From the NCBI GenBank assembly GCA_964449455.1, contig CAYUYV010000004.1, forward strand, positions 1 through 64,000: DNA of 64,000 bases, written 5' to 3'. Of the stretch, positions 8,501 through 17,228 are shown one piece after another. The stretch's first letter is position 1; the number at the start of each line of letters is the position of its first letter. A program made the position numbers and the translations under genes. The DNA is from CAYUYV01 sp964449455 (GTDB taxonomy: Bacteria > Pseudomonadota > Alphaproteobacteria > JAJFIK01). The notes beneath the pieces are model-generated. The model had not been told where the DNA came from. It searched no databases and saw only the letters and a list, made by a program, of their open reading frames with translations.

Positions 8501-8947
8501 GTGTCGGACCAGGGAAAAGATTTCGCCACCTTGCTTTACAAGCTATTGATTGTGGAAGAAGTCAAAAGCGTTAAACAGGTTGCAGCAGCCCTTGGCATGA
8601 AAGAGCAGTCCCTTTACAGCCGGCTTTACGGACGGGTCCGCTTCAGCGTCGAGGAAACCCGGGACATTTTGCGGATCATTGACGACGTTCGGGTCGCTGA
8701 TTTCATGCTAGACGGTTCAGCCTTTGTGGCCGTCTCCCGAACCGACGATGACGACGTCAATGGCGAGGGGGTGCGCAACCAGGCGTCATCGACCCTGTTC
8801 GACGTCACCGATCTGATGCGGGAGGTCGAGGTGTCCCTGTCCGATGACGGGCGGATCGATCACCGGGAGAAAATCAAGATCGAAGAACGCCTGCTTGAGG
8901 CCGAACGCTCATTGACCGCTCTGCGCAAGACCATCAAGGATCTGTGA
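8501..8947 (+). CDS. Phage CII-like helix-turn-helix regulator
   Basis: 148 residues from a GTG start. SDQGKDFATLLYKLLIVEEV then KSVKQVAAALGMKEQSLYSR and VEETRDILRIIDDVRVADFML resemble the phage regulatory protein CII family (P2/186-type), a helix-turn-helix DNA-binding fold. The C-terminal third (DLMREVEVSLSDDGRIDHRE, then an ERLLEAERSLTALRKTIKDL helix) looks like a coiled-coil oligomerisation segment. The GTG at 8501 is preferred; the frame is open back to 8309 but that stretch contains the palindromic operator and reads as non-protein. A perfect palindrome upstream suggests autoregulation. No other phage genes are nearby, so it may be a domesticated regulator. Confidence 0.7.
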   Translation: MSDQGKDFATLLYKLLIVEEVKSVKQVAAALGMKEQSLYSRLYGRVRFSVEETRDILRIIDDVRVADFMLDGSAFVAVSRTDDDDVNGEGVRNQASSTLFDVTDLMREVEVSLSDDGRIDHREKIKIEERLLEAERSLTALRKTIKDL

Positions 8948-9043
8948 AAGCAGGTCTTCGGGCCCTGCCAAGCGAGCATTCAGATGGCATTCAGCCAGGT
9001 TGCCCCAGACTGGGCCAGGCTGTGAGCAGGGCATCGGAGAAGC

Positions 9044-9412
9044 ATGGCGATGGAGCGCACGCGGCGGGGCTTTCTGGCCGCGGTTGGGTCACTTGCAGGA
9101 GCAGCATTGGTGCCTGCACGGCTGGTCGCTGCCCCGTCTTCGGATGGGAATGATGACCATGACCGGGCTCTGCGTGATGTGCGCCGCGGGGATCGGGTGC
9201 GCATGCGTGCTGTCCTACAGCGGATCCGAAAACGCTATCCGGGCCGGGTCATTGACGCGGAGCATCTGGAGAAGGAAGCCATCTACAAGATCCTCTGGCG
9301 GACGGATGCGGGCCGCGTCTATCAGGTGATTGTAGATGCCCGGATTGGCCAGATCATCCGGGTCTCCCATAGGGGCAAGGTCATCTGGCGTCGCGGGGAT
9401 GCGGAACGGTGA
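9044..9412 (+). CDS. PepSY-domain periplasmic protein with Tat-type signal
   Basis: 122 residues. The N-terminus TRRGFLAAVGSLAGAALVPA carries a twin-arginine motif and hydrophobic core, so Tat export is likely. The mature part fits a PepSY-like domain: VLQRIRKRYPGRVIDAEHLE, then KILWRTDAGRVYQVIVDARI and IIRVSHRGK. PepSY proteins next to PhoP/PhoQ-type systems are common in alphaproteobacteria and are thought to modulate signalling or proteases; that role is inferred. The gene lies 58 bp before the response regulator, in the same direction, so an operon is likely. An alternative ATG at 9050 would give the same signal. Confidence 0.75.
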   Translation: MAMERTRRGFLAAVGSLAGAALVPARLVAAPSSDGNDDHDRALRDVRRGDRVRMRAVLQRIRKRYPGRVIDAEHLEKEAIYKILWRTDAGRVYQVIVDARIGQIIRVSHRGKVIWRRGDAER

Positions 9413-9470
9413 TGGACTGGGCCAAAACCCTCAGATGGGGGCGCGACGCGAAAGATGGGGTGAAGCGGTC

Positions 9471-10157
9471 ATGCGCATCCTGATTGTTGAGGACGAGGAG
9501 TCTCTCGCCGCGGAACTGGCTCGGGTCCTGACAGGGGCTGGCTATGCAGTGGACCGGGCCAGCGACGGTGAAGAGGGCCATTTCCTGGGTGATACGGAGC
9601 CCTATGATGCCGTTGTCCTCGACCTGGGGCTTCCCGTGCTGGATGGCTTGAGTGTCCTGGAGCGCTGGCGGCAGGACGGGCGCACCATGCCCGTTTTGAT
9701 CCTGACGGCCCGGGACCGGTGGCGGGACAAGGTCGCGGGCATGGATGCCGGCGCCGATGACTATGTGACCAAGCCCTTTCACACGGAGGAAGTCCTTGCA
9801 CGGCTGCGTGCGCTTTTGCGCCGGGCGGCCGGCCACGCCTCCGCCGAGATTGTCAGCGGAGGGCTCAGTCTTGATACCCGCACCGCACGGGTCAGCCTTG
9901 ATGGCACGCCCCTCAAATTGACCTCCATGGAATACCGCCTGCTCGCCTATCTCATGCACCATGGGGGACGGGTGATTTCCCGCACGGAGCTCACGGAACA
10001 TCTGTACCAGCAGGATTACGACCGGGACTCAAACACCCTTGAGGTCATTGTCGGACGGCTGCGCAAGAAGGTGGGCTCCGAGCTCATCACCACCGTGCGC
10101 GGCCTCGGCTACCGTTTCGAGAGCCGGCCTCCGGACTCCTCGGGTGGGGAGCGGTGA
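9471..10157 (+). CDS. OmpR/PhoP-family response regulator
   Basis: 228 residues. The receiver domain has the acidic pocket EDE at 8-10, phosphoacceptor Asp51 in VVLDLGLPVLDG, LTARD and the conserved Lys in VTKPF. The C-terminal winged-helix DNA-binding domain ends TTVRGLGYRF, typical of OmpR-type trans_reg_C. The ATG at 9471 matches the family start MRILIVEDEE; the frame is open further upstream but overlaps the PepSY gene. Its stop overlaps the GTG start of the sensor kinase by four bases. The kinase has PhoQ-type H-box features, so this is the PhoP-like partner. Confidence 0.92.
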   Translation: MRILIVEDEESLAAELARVLTGAGYAVDRASDGEEGHFLGDTEPYDAVVLDLGLPVLDGLSVLERWRQDGRTMPVLILTARDRWRDKVAGMDAGADDYVTKPFHTEEVLARLRALLRRAAGHASAEIVSGGLSLDTRTARVSLDGTPLKLTSMEYRLLAYLMHHGGRVISRTELTEHLYQQDYDRDSNTLEVIVGRLRKKVGSELITTVRGLGYRFESRPPDSSGGER

Positions 10158-11536
10158 GGCCCATGCGCCGGCTGCTTCCCCATGGGCTGAGCTGGAATGC
10201 CCTTTCGGTTCGCCTCGTTGCCGGCGCGCTCATCTGGAGCCTGGTGGCGCTTTTTATTGGTGGCTTCGTGCTTGTGAAGGTGTTCCGCGGCGCCGTGGAG
10301 CGGGCCCTTGATGACCGGCTCACGGTGATTGCGGACAATGTGCTGGGCGATCTTGCCGTCGGCCCTGACGGTGCCCTCACCCTCAAAGGGCGCCTTGGGG
10401 ATGCACGCTTTGAGCGGGTCTTTTCCGGATGGTACTGGCAGATTGACCGTGTTGCGGGCCAAGGGGGGGGCGTCACCCTGCTGCGCTCCCGCTCGCTGTG
10501 GGACGAGGTTTTGGGCTTGGAAGGCCGACTGTCTGGGGATGAGCGGCGCTGGCTTTATGCGCAAGGCCCTGACGGGGAGCGGTTGCGCACGCTCCAGCAA
10601 AGGATCGACGTTCCTGATTTTCCGGATCCCTTGCGCCTTACCGTGGCGACCAATTCGGTCTGGATGGAGGGGGAGATTCGATCCTTCACGGTCATTCTTG
10701 GCTGGGCGCTCACGGCCATGGCTCTGGTCCTGGCCTTGAGCCTCATCCTCCAGGTCCGCCTTGCCCTTGCCCCTCTTGATGCGGTGCGCAGTGGTTTGGC
10801 CCGGGTTCGGGAGGGGCGGGCAGAGCATGTGACTGGGCGTTTCCCAACGGAAATTGCACCGCTTGCGGATGAACTCAACCGGGTTCTTGACCATAACCGG
10901 GCCGTGGTGGAGCGGGCCCGCACCCAGGTCGGCAATCTTGCCCATGCACTCAAGACGCCTTTGAGTGTGTTGAGTGCCAGCGCCACCCGTGAGGACTCAG
11001 CTTTGTCCAGGACCATTGACCGGGAAACCGGCACCATGCGGCGCCAGGTGGAGCACTATCTCGCCAAGGCCCGCATGGCCGCATCGGCGGATGTTCTGGG
11101 GACACGCACGCCCCTGGCGCCGGTCGTGGAGGATCTGGTGCGCACACTCAAGCGTCTCCATGCGGAGCGCTCTCTTCACGTTAACATTCAGTGTGCGCCT
11201 GACCTCGCCGTCCGCGGCGATCGGGCCGATCTGGAGGACATGGTCGGCAATCTCCTCGACAATGCCTGCAAATGGGCAAGGGGGCAGGTCGCCGTCTCGG
11301 CCGGGCGCGATGGCGACCGGATCTGGCTTGCCATCGGGGATGATGGGCCGGGCCTGACGGAGCAGGAGGCTGATGCCGCCCTGAAACGGGGCGTTCGCCT
11401 TGATGAGACTGTGCCTGGCACGGGCCTGGGTCTTGCCATCGCCGATGACATCGCGAAAGCCCATCGCGGTTCCTTGACCCTGACCCGCTCGTCCCTCGGC
11501 GGCGTTGAGGCCCGGCTAACCCTTCCCAGGGCGTGA
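10154..11536 (+). CDS. PhoQ-like sensor histidine kinase
   Basis: 460 residues. Membrane segments lie at about 19-40 and about 175-200, with a periplasmic sensor region of roughly 130 residues between them. The HisKA motif RTQVGNLAHALKTPLSVLSA (His264) is almost the PhoQ H-box. The ATPase domain has the N-box NLLDNACKWA, GDDGPGL and GTGLGLAI, all intact. It should sense an envelope signal and phosphorylate the adjacent regulator. The start is GTG 10154 (overlapping the regulator stop) or ATG 10163. The PepSY protein upstream may modulate it. I cannot read the ligand from sequence; PhoQ relatives sense divalent cations or cationic peptides. Confidence 0.9.
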   Translation: MRPMRRLLPHGLSWNALSVRLVAGALIWSLVALFIGGFVLVKVFRGAVERALDDRLTVIADNVLGDLAVGPDGALTLKGRLGDARFERVFSGWYWQIDRVAGQGGGVTLLRSRSLWDEVLGLEGRLSGDERRWLYAQGPDGERLRTLQQRIDVPDFPDPLRLTVATNSVWMEGEIRSFTVILGWALTAMALVLALSLILQVRLALAPLDAVRSGLARVREGRAEHVTGRFPTEIAPLADELNRVLDHNRAVVERARTQVGNLAHALKTPLSVLSASATREDSALSRTIDRETGTMRRQVEHYLAKARMAASADVLGTRTPLAPVVEDLVRTLKRLHAERSLHVNIQCAPDLAVRGDRADLEDMVGNLLDNACKWARGQVAVSAGRDGDRIWLAIGDDGPGLTEQEADAALKRGVRLDETVPGTGLGLAIADDIAKAHRGSLTLTRSSLGGVEARLTLPRA

Positions 11537-11640
11537 TAACAGGCAGCCCCAAGACGATTCGGTTCACCTTCATCGCCCCTTAAGCACCCTTTGACAGACT
11601 GCAGGCGCGGTCGGAAAAAATTGGTGCGAAAGGGACTGCG

Positions 11641-13065
11641 ATGGCGGGAGCAGCGCAAGGCGCCCTGACCGACATGCTTGGAGGTCTTGGGCCGCAGAAA
11701 GTCGAACAACTCGTCTTGGCGACAGAACGGGACCGTCAGACCGGGTCCAATACGTTGCCCCATGCCCTCATACTCGACCAAATCAGGCCGGCCCTTCGAA
11801 GGCTGGGCCGTCCGGTTCCGCGGCAATTGACCCCCTTAAGACTCTTTTGTCTGCCCTTTGAAGATCTCCTGGGTGCCCAGGTTTCGAGCAAAAAATGCAA
11901 GGGGCGGATCGCCCGCAGTTCCATTGGTCCGGTGTGGAACTGGTTGTGTGAGGAGCTTTTCGCTGACCGTATGCCGGGCCTGTGCGAAACCGCCCGGCTT
12001 GCTTTGATGTCCGGCGATGAGCGGCGCGTGCGCGATGCCGCCACACGCCTTCACGGGGTTGGCGGTCTGGCGCTCTCAAAGGCCCTTAAGACCGTTCCTC
12101 CCGGGTCTCCACAGGCAGTGGAATTGGCTCGACATCTCGGGGACAGCCGTGTGCTTGAAGATGCACGGGACATGGCGATGGTCCTGGAAATTGCCGATGA
12201 CATCCAGGCCATGCTGTCACACTTACCCCGCCCCATTCCCGACTTGGAAGACCGCCATATTGATGTGATTCGCGAGACCTATGAGACCATTGTTCGCGAA
12301 TTGCCGGACCACGCCCCCTATGTGGTGTTCGTGGCCATGGGACGTCTTGTTAAGCCTTGGGAAGGGCTCCGGATCATGGGACGTCTGACCAACCGGGACA
12401 CGGACACGCTGGTGTCGCAGACCGATCTTGGGTCCTGCGGTGAATTGCTGCTGTGTGACCTCGACGATACGGTGGCCTTCTTCCAATCCCTTGATCCGAA
12501 GACGGCTGATTACGATGATATCGTCCATCAACTCGAGTTCTTTGCCCGGTTGACCAAGGGGATGTCGGCGGAAATGGAAATCGTGCGGGACGGTGAGTGG
12601 GGAGGGCGCATCAAAGACGCGCGGACCGTGGTTTCCGGCACAATGGAAGGGGTGTTGGGTTGTGCGGTGGGCCACATAGATTTGGCGGTGCCGCAGAAAG
12701 GAAAGGTTGGCCCCGGCGGCGCGTCGGCTCCAGATCCCGCGATCCATCGCCGCGCAGAAGCAAGCGCTGCCTTCTTGAACCGGATTCGGTATCTGGCCGA
12801 GCCGGCGGCCTTTTCCGGCGCATTCACCTCGGTCATGTCCGACTTGAAAAATCGCCTGGATGCCTACATCGAAACAGTTGTCGAGGGTCTTCAGGCGGTG
12901 AAGGGGGGGAATGACTCAGAGGAACAGGCAAAGGCACCCGCCCGGGCGCAGGCCGCTCTGGCCTCTGAACTTTTCAACCAGCTGATGGAGCGGGAAGAGG
13001 CGCAACCGTATCTCCAGAGACTGAGATCGGCGCTCGGGAAACCTGATCCTGCGCAGCCGGCGTGA
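11641..13065 (+). CDS. Conserved alphaproteobacterial protein of unknown function
   Basis: 474 residues, no signal peptide or membrane segment. It is mostly alpha-helical by composition. LTPLRLFCLPFEDLLGAQ, then KGRIARSSIGPVWNWL near residues 64-100 resembles uncharacterised proteins I have seen in Rhodospirillales-type genomes. A long region around 190-280 (RHIDVIRETYETIVRELPDH, VFVAMGRLVKPWEGLRI) looks globular. The C-terminus is alanine- and charge-rich. It lies 104 bp after the sensor kinase, same direction, and converges on the GH9-like gene with four bp between stops. I assign no function. Confidence 0.75.
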   Translation: MAGAAQGALTDMLGGLGPQKVEQLVLATERDRQTGSNTLPHALILDQIRPALRRLGRPVPRQLTPLRLFCLPFEDLLGAQVSSKKCKGRIARSSIGPVWNWLCEELFADRMPGLCETARLALMSGDERRVRDAATRLHGVGGLALSKALKTVPPGSPQAVELARHLGDSRVLEDARDMAMVLEIADDIQAMLSHLPRPIPDLEDRHIDVIRETYETIVRELPDHAPYVVFVAMGRLVKPWEGLRIMGRLTNRDTDTLVSQTDLGSCGELLLCDLDDTVAFFQSLDPKTADYDDIVHQLEFFARLTKGMSAEMEIVRDGEWGGRIKDARTVVSGTMEGVLGCAVGHIDLAVPQKGKVGPGGASAPDPAIHRRAEASAAFLNRIRYLAEPAAFSGAFTSVMSDLKNRLDAYIETVVEGLQAVKGGNDSEEQAKAPARAQAALASELFNQLMEREEAQPYLQRLRSALGKPDPAQPA

Positions 13066-13069
13066 GGTT

Positions 13070-14833
13070 TCATCCGGCCCCGTCCAGCCGAGCGATGAGC
13101 GCGGCAAAGCCCGCGGTCGCGGTGAGGCTCGCGCCATTGCTGTCATAGGCCCGGCTTTGGTCCCTATGACTTGCCGCGCCGAGGCCCTGCGGCGTTGTTT
13201 CGTCCCCGGCGTCACTGTTGGCACCTTGAACCACGAAGCCGGGAAGGGTCTTGCGGGCGGCAATCGCCATGGGATGGGCCAGGGCCTTGATATCATCTGT
13301 CGACGAACCGCTGATGAACCGTTTGCCCACGGCATTGCGCCCCATCAGATAATGCAGGTGGGATTGGGCGGCCGCCCGGAGCCGGTCTGCACCGCCGGAT
13401 TGGCCCGCCCGGGCCGCGCCATAGGCAAGGGTCACACCGGCCATGGCAATGCGGGCGTTCGATCCATGGGAAAAGCGAAACGGCATGATGCCGTAGACGG
13501 AGCGCTCGGCAAGGGCCAGGGCATCGTCGGTCCAGGCGGACAGGGCCGCCTCCAGAGTCTTGATGAGGTTGAAGGGATCGGCACCCGGTGTTGTCAGGGT
13601 GCTGAGCACTGCGAAGCCAGACGCATCCTGGGGTGACGGCAGGCGAAACGGGCGCCCGCCCCAGGCGAGCGCAAAGACCCGGTGGGCCGACCGTTCGGCG
13701 GTCAGCAGCGCCCATTCGCCAAGCGCCCAGATCCGGGCGGACCAGGCGCTGGCGTCCAGGTCCTGGGGTGCTTGAGCGACCGCCTGTTCCACCGCATCAA
13801 GGGCCTTGCGCCCGTGGGCGGCGTAGCGCTCCGCCAGCGCGGCGTCCTGGGCCTGAATGATCCTCGCAGCCTGGATCAGCGCGCCAGCAGCCAGCGCGGT
13901 CGCTGTGGGATCCGGGGGGAGCAGGCGCCGCCCGCCCGTGTCGTCCTGGGGCATCCGGTCCCGTGTTGCCGGCGTGCCGATGACACCGGCCCGCACAAGA
14001 CCATCCGCCCGCTGAAGACCTATCAGCCAGTCAAGGCCGACGGCCATTTCGTCCAGGGCATCGGGCCGCCCATTGCCGCTTTCGGGGATGCCGGTTTGGG
14101 CATCGGCAAACTGGGCCGGCGTGTCGCCATAGGCGCCGAGAATCAGCCCCGTGACCATTGTGCAGGCGCCCACCGTCTTGTCATAGCTGTCCCCATGGTG
14201 CCAGCCGCCGACCGGGTCGACGGTGCCGGCTTCGTCCTCCGGCACGAGAAAGCGGTCATCGGTGTGGCAGGGGCGGTGGCGCAGCCCGGTTGCCGGATCA
14301 TTGAGGGCGACCCCGCAGCGCTGGAGGTAAAAGGTCCGCAGGGCATCGGCGAGCGGTGTCTGCCAAAGACCATCGGAGACCGTCACGCGGGCCAGGGGCG
14401 TTCCCTGATGAACAATCTCGTAGGTGCCCGGACGGCCCAGGCCTGCCAGGGTCACGCGGGCCATGTGGCGTTTCGTGTTGGGATCATGGACCTGGTGGTC
14501 CGGAGAGGGCAGGGGGAATGCCGGTCCGCCCCCTGTCGGCGCGATCTGGAGACCGTCAAAGGCTGCGGCATCATCCGCGAGCATCAGCACGTCGTGCCGG
14601 CCATCGACAGCGTATCCGGTCAGGTTGAGATGGATGCGGGGCGCTGGCGTTGTGCTGGCCTTTGATGCTTGGCGCGGATCATTAGGCGATGCGGCCTGCG
14701 CCAGGGCCGGTCCCATCGCGGCGGCGCTGGCCGCGCCCATGGGAGCAATCAGGATGTGTCTGCGCGACCACGCGGGCCTTTCCCGGCCTTTTGGGCTTGA
14801 AGGGGCGGCGTCGGAATGCGGCGGTTTGCGCAT
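13070..14833 (-). CDS. GH9-fold protein with altered active site
   Basis: 587 residues. A twin-arginine signal (SRRHILIAPMGAASAAAM) suggests Tat export. Residues ~65-155 form a CelD_N-like Ig domain (IHLNLTGYAVDG). The GH9 (alpha/alpha)6 domain is recognisable from VGGWHHGDSYDK (208-219), ESGNGRPDALDEMAVGLDWL (251-270), HYLMGRNAVGKRFISG and YDSNGASLTATAGFAAL. In true cellulases the first motif is GGWxDAGDY with two catalytic Asp, and the last is SNEV with the acid Glu. Here the Asp positions read H and S, and the Glu position reads Gly567. Cellulase activity is therefore doubtful. The ATG at 14833 has AAAGGA upstream; the frame stays open to 15670 but runs antisense to the next gene. Confidence 0.8.
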   Translation of the reverse strand: MRKPPHSDAAPSSPKGRERPAWSRRHILIAPMGAASAAAMGPALAQAASPNDPRQASKASTTPAPRIHLNLTGYAVDGRHDVLMLADDAAAFDGLQIAPTGGGPAFPLPSPDHQVHDPNTKRHMARVTLAGLGRPGTYEIVHQGTPLARVTVSDGLWQTPLADALRTFYLQRCGVALNDPATGLRHRPCHTDDRFLVPEDEAGTVDPVGGWHHGDSYDKTVGACTMVTGLILGAYGDTPAQFADAQTGIPESGNGRPDALDEMAVGLDWLIGLQRADGLVRAGVIGTPATRDRMPQDDTGGRRLLPPDPTATALAAGALIQAARIIQAQDAALAERYAAHGRKALDAVEQAVAQAPQDLDASAWSARIWALGEWALLTAERSAHRVFALAWGGRPFRLPSPQDASGFAVLSTLTTPGADPFNLIKTLEAALSAWTDDALALAERSVYGIMPFRFSHGSNARIAMAGVTLAYGAARAGQSGGADRLRAAAQSHLHYLMGRNAVGKRFISGSSTDDIKALAHPMAIAARKTLPGFVVQGANSDAGDETTPQGLGAASHRDQSRAYDSNGASLTATAGFAALIARLDGAG

Positions 14834-14976
14834 CGCGCGGGCATCCTTTCTTGACCATGACCCGTGTAGGGGCTCACGGAAAACGGGTCGAGCGGCTTGC
14901 GTCATGGGCTTAAGGGACCGATCTTCAGTCTTGGTTAAGGCGGCAGGCCAAGGCACCCGGGAACAGGTTCCCGGAA

Positions 14977-15031
14977 ACCCAAGGGCCAAAAACCCAAGGG
15001 CCAAAAACCCAAGGGCCAAAAACCCAAGGGC
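14977..15031. repeat. 15-bp tandem repeat (x3.7) in a divergent promoter region
   Basis: Three exact copies and a partial fourth of ACCCAAGGGCCAAAA. It lies between the divergent starts of the GH9-like gene (14833) and the DUF938 gene (15062), so copy number could affect promoter spacing. Confidence 0.95.
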
Positions 15032-15061
15032 TGCAAAACCGACGGAGTGGAGAGCGGTCCG

Positions 15062-15733
15062 GTGTCGAAGACGCAGCAGCAAACCGGCATGGCCGGCAAG
15101 GGGGACGACCGACGCTTGTACGCGCCGGCCTCCGCCCGCAATCGGGATCCGATTCTTGCGGCTCTCAAGGACCTGGTGGCGCCGGGCAGCCGTCTGCTTG
15201 AGGTGGCGAGCGGATCGGGCGAACACGCGATCCATTGCGCAGGCCCCCTTGAGGTCTCTGTCTGGCAGCCGAGCGATCCAGACCCCACGGCCCGGGCCAG
15301 TATTGAGGCGTGGCGGGCCTGGTCCGGCAGTGAAGCCATCGCTTTGCCGCTTGATCTTGATGCTGCCCTCTCGCCCTGGCCCACGGAGGAGACCGGCGCG
15401 CCGGCCTTCGATACGGTGCTCAGTATCAACATGATCCATATCGCGCCCTGGTCTGCGGCCGAGGGCCTTGTGGCCGGCGCCGCCCGCAATCTGACCGATG
15501 GCGGGCGTCTTGTGCTTTATGGGCCCTTCAAGGAAGGCGGCCGGCATACGGCGCCCTCCAACGAGGCCTTTGACCACTCCCTGAAGGCGCGCGATCCGTC
15601 CTGGGGGGTGCGGGATCGAGATGATGTGAAGGATTTGGCGGCGCGCCATGGCTTGGCCTATGCGAGCCACCTGGCCATGCCGGCCAACAATCAGATCATG
15701 GTGTTTTCGAAGGGGGCGGGCGATCCGCGCTGA
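15062..15733 (+). CDS. DUF938 SAM-dependent methyltransferase
   Basis: 223 residues from GTG 15062. DDRRLYAPASARNRDPILAA, then LLEVASGSGEHAIHCA (the SAM-binding glycine motif) and INMIHIAPWSAAEGLVAGAA are hallmarks of the DUF938 family, class I methyltransferases found in eukaryotes and proteobacteria. The substrate is unknown. Starts at GTG 15047, GTG 15062 and ATG 15089 are all possible; GTG 15062 has GGAG about 13 bases upstream and ATG 15089 best matches the conserved part. It is followed directly by a short terminator-like hairpin and then ccmI. Confidence 0.85.
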   Translation: MSKTQQQTGMAGKGDDRRLYAPASARNRDPILAALKDLVAPGSRLLEVASGSGEHAIHCAGPLEVSVWQPSDPDPTARASIEAWRAWSGSEAIALPLDLDAALSPWPTEETGAPAFDTVLSINMIHIAPWSAAEGLVAGAARNLTDGGRLVLYGPFKEGGRHTAPSNEAFDHSLKARDPSWGVRDRDDVKDLAARHGLAYASHLAMPANNQIMVFSKGAGDPR

Positions 15734-15749
15734 AGCCCTCCGGCTTTTT
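15733..15749 (+). terminator. Short rho-independent terminator-like hairpin
   Basis: AAGCC (15733-15737), loop CTCC, GGCTT (15742-15746), then a T run to 15749. It begins at the last base of the DUF938 stop codon. Because ccmI starts at 15755, the T tract also lies immediately before that start codon. Confidence 0.5.
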
Positions 15750-15754
15750 GGGGA

Positions 15755-16705
15755 ATGGTGATGTTTTGGGCTCTGATCATTGTCCTGTGCATGCTTGTGC
15801 TTGCTCTTCTGGTCCGCCCGCTGATTGAGGGTGGCCGGGGGCGGGTCATTGCTGGCGTCATCGCCGGTGTCACAGGGGCCGGTGCGATCGCGCTCTATGT
15901 GATGCTGGGTTCGCCGGGTGTCGGGGATGGTGGCCTTTCCGCCCGGCTTGACGGTTTGCGGGAGCGCGAGCCGGAGAGCCTGACCCCGGAGGAGATCCGC
16001 TTCGTGCTTGAACAGAGGGTCCGTCAGTATCCCGATGACGCCCAGGCCTGGGAATATGTTGGCACCCTGCGCATGGCCGCCGGCAGTTTTGCCGAAGCCG
16101 AGACCGCCTTTTCAAAAGCGCTGCGACTCGATGGCCCCAAGGCCGATCGGCTCATCAAATTGGCTGAAGCGCGCCTGCGTGAAGCAGGGGGCATCGTGAC
16201 GCCATCGGCCCTGAAAGCGGTTGATGCGGCGCTGAGCCTTGAGCCCAACAATGCGGGAGCCAAGCTGTTCAAGGCCATGGAGGCGGAGCAGAACGACCGG
16301 ACGCAGGAGGCGCGGGACATCTATGCCGCCCTCATCGAGGCGGCGCCGACACCCTGGAATGGCATTGCCCGGATGCGGCTTTCTGCCCTGGATGGTCCGC
16401 CGCCGGGCCTTGGCCCCGACGACATCAAGGGCCCCTCAAGCGGGACGGGGCCCGATGCGGCCGCTGTGGCAGCTGCCCGCGACATGGCGCCCGACGACCG
16501 GCAGGCCATGATTGAGGGCATGGTCGCCGGACTCGATGCCCGCTTGCGCGAAGACCCGGACGATCTTGAGGGCTGGCTGCGCCTGATCCGCAGCTATGGG
16601 GTATTGGGCCGCGAAACCGACCGTCAGGACGCCATTGAGCGGGCGCGGGAAGCGTTTTCGGGCCGGCCAGACGCCCTGGAGCGCATCGACTCGGCGGTGC
16701 GGTAG
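15755..16705 (+). CDS. ccmI: c-type cytochrome biogenesis protein CcmI
   Basis: 316 residues. Two N-terminal membrane segments (about 4-22 and 30-50) precede a cytoplasmic linker (LREREPESLTPEEIRFVLEQ) and a periplasmic TPR region (DDAQAWEYVGTLRMAAGSFA and following). The C-terminus (MVAGLDARLREDPDDLEGWL, LIRSYGVLGRETDRQDAIER) is the usual CcmI ending. CcmI is the chaperone that delivers apocytochrome c to the CcmFH heme ligation complex. The downstream genes ccmF and ccmH confirm the assignment. Usual alphaproteobacterial order is ccmI-ccmE-ccmF-dsbE-ccmH; here ccmE and dsbE are absent from the cluster. Confidence 0.87.
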   Translation: MVMFWALIIVLCMLVLALLVRPLIEGGRGRVIAGVIAGVTGAGAIALYVMLGSPGVGDGGLSARLDGLREREPESLTPEEIRFVLEQRVRQYPDDAQAWEYVGTLRMAAGSFAEAETAFSKALRLDGPKADRLIKLAEARLREAGGIVTPSALKAVDAALSLEPNNAGAKLFKAMEAEQNDRTQEARDIYAALIEAAPTPWNGIARMRLSALDGPPPGLGPDDIKGPSSGTGPDAAAVAAARDMAPDDRQAMIEGMVAGLDARLREDPDDLEGWLRLIRSYGVLGRETDRQDAIERAREAFSGRPDALERIDSAVR

Positions 16706-17228
16706 GCAATCTGAAAGTCTTCTCCGGCACACTTCACCGCGATGAACGGGGTTTTTTTCGTGCGCGCGAAGGGGTCGCTGCGTGTCGGATCGTCGGGGGA
16801 GATCACAAACGATCCATGCCGGATCATGACCGGCTTTCAACACATTTATGACATTTTGGTTGGTCAGTGTGGTCCATCCGGCGCGGCCCGGTCGCGTTTC
16901 AAAAAGGACGCCTCTGCCGGATCGAGACGACCACAGTGTCACTAGAATTGCGCTCCGCGTTTGCGCGGCCACTGCGGGGCGCAAGGGGCGGGCTTCGGCC
17001 CAACGGTTTCATCCCCCCTCTCGCCGAGGGTCGGCCCGCCCCACTTTCCTTTCCTCTCTCTCACAATATCTAGAAGATCGGGCGCATGCCGTGTGCTGTG
17101 GTGGACCCATACCCGCCGCCTCGGTTAGGCTCGCGACATGGTGGGTACCGGGCCAAGGCCTACCCGCCGGTCCAATCCAAAACCGGCTCTAAAAACGGGG
17201 TCGGCCATTCCAAAGGGTGGGGAGACCC
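16706..17228. other. Intergenic region between ccmI and ccmF, no ccmE
   Basis: 523 bp in the place where ccmE is normally found. Short open frames occur on both strands, but none encodes the CcmE membrane anchor or its heme-binding histidine motif. A T-rich run at about 16751-16758 and a C/T-rich tract at about 17040-17065 are the only notable composition features. ccmE must be elsewhere if System I works. Confidence 0.6.

Noticed and set aside
8501..8947. Prophage remnant
   Set aside because: Only a CII-like regulator is present; no integrase, structural or lysis genes lie nearby apart from a degenerate SleB-like gene, which also occurs outside phages.
14834..15670. Upstream extension of the GH9-like frame
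   Set aside because: It is antisense to the DUF938 methyltransferase and passes through a tandem repeat; Tat signal and ribosome site support ATG 14833.
16706..17228. Hidden ccmE
   Set aside because: No frame has the membrane anchor or heme-binding histidine motif.
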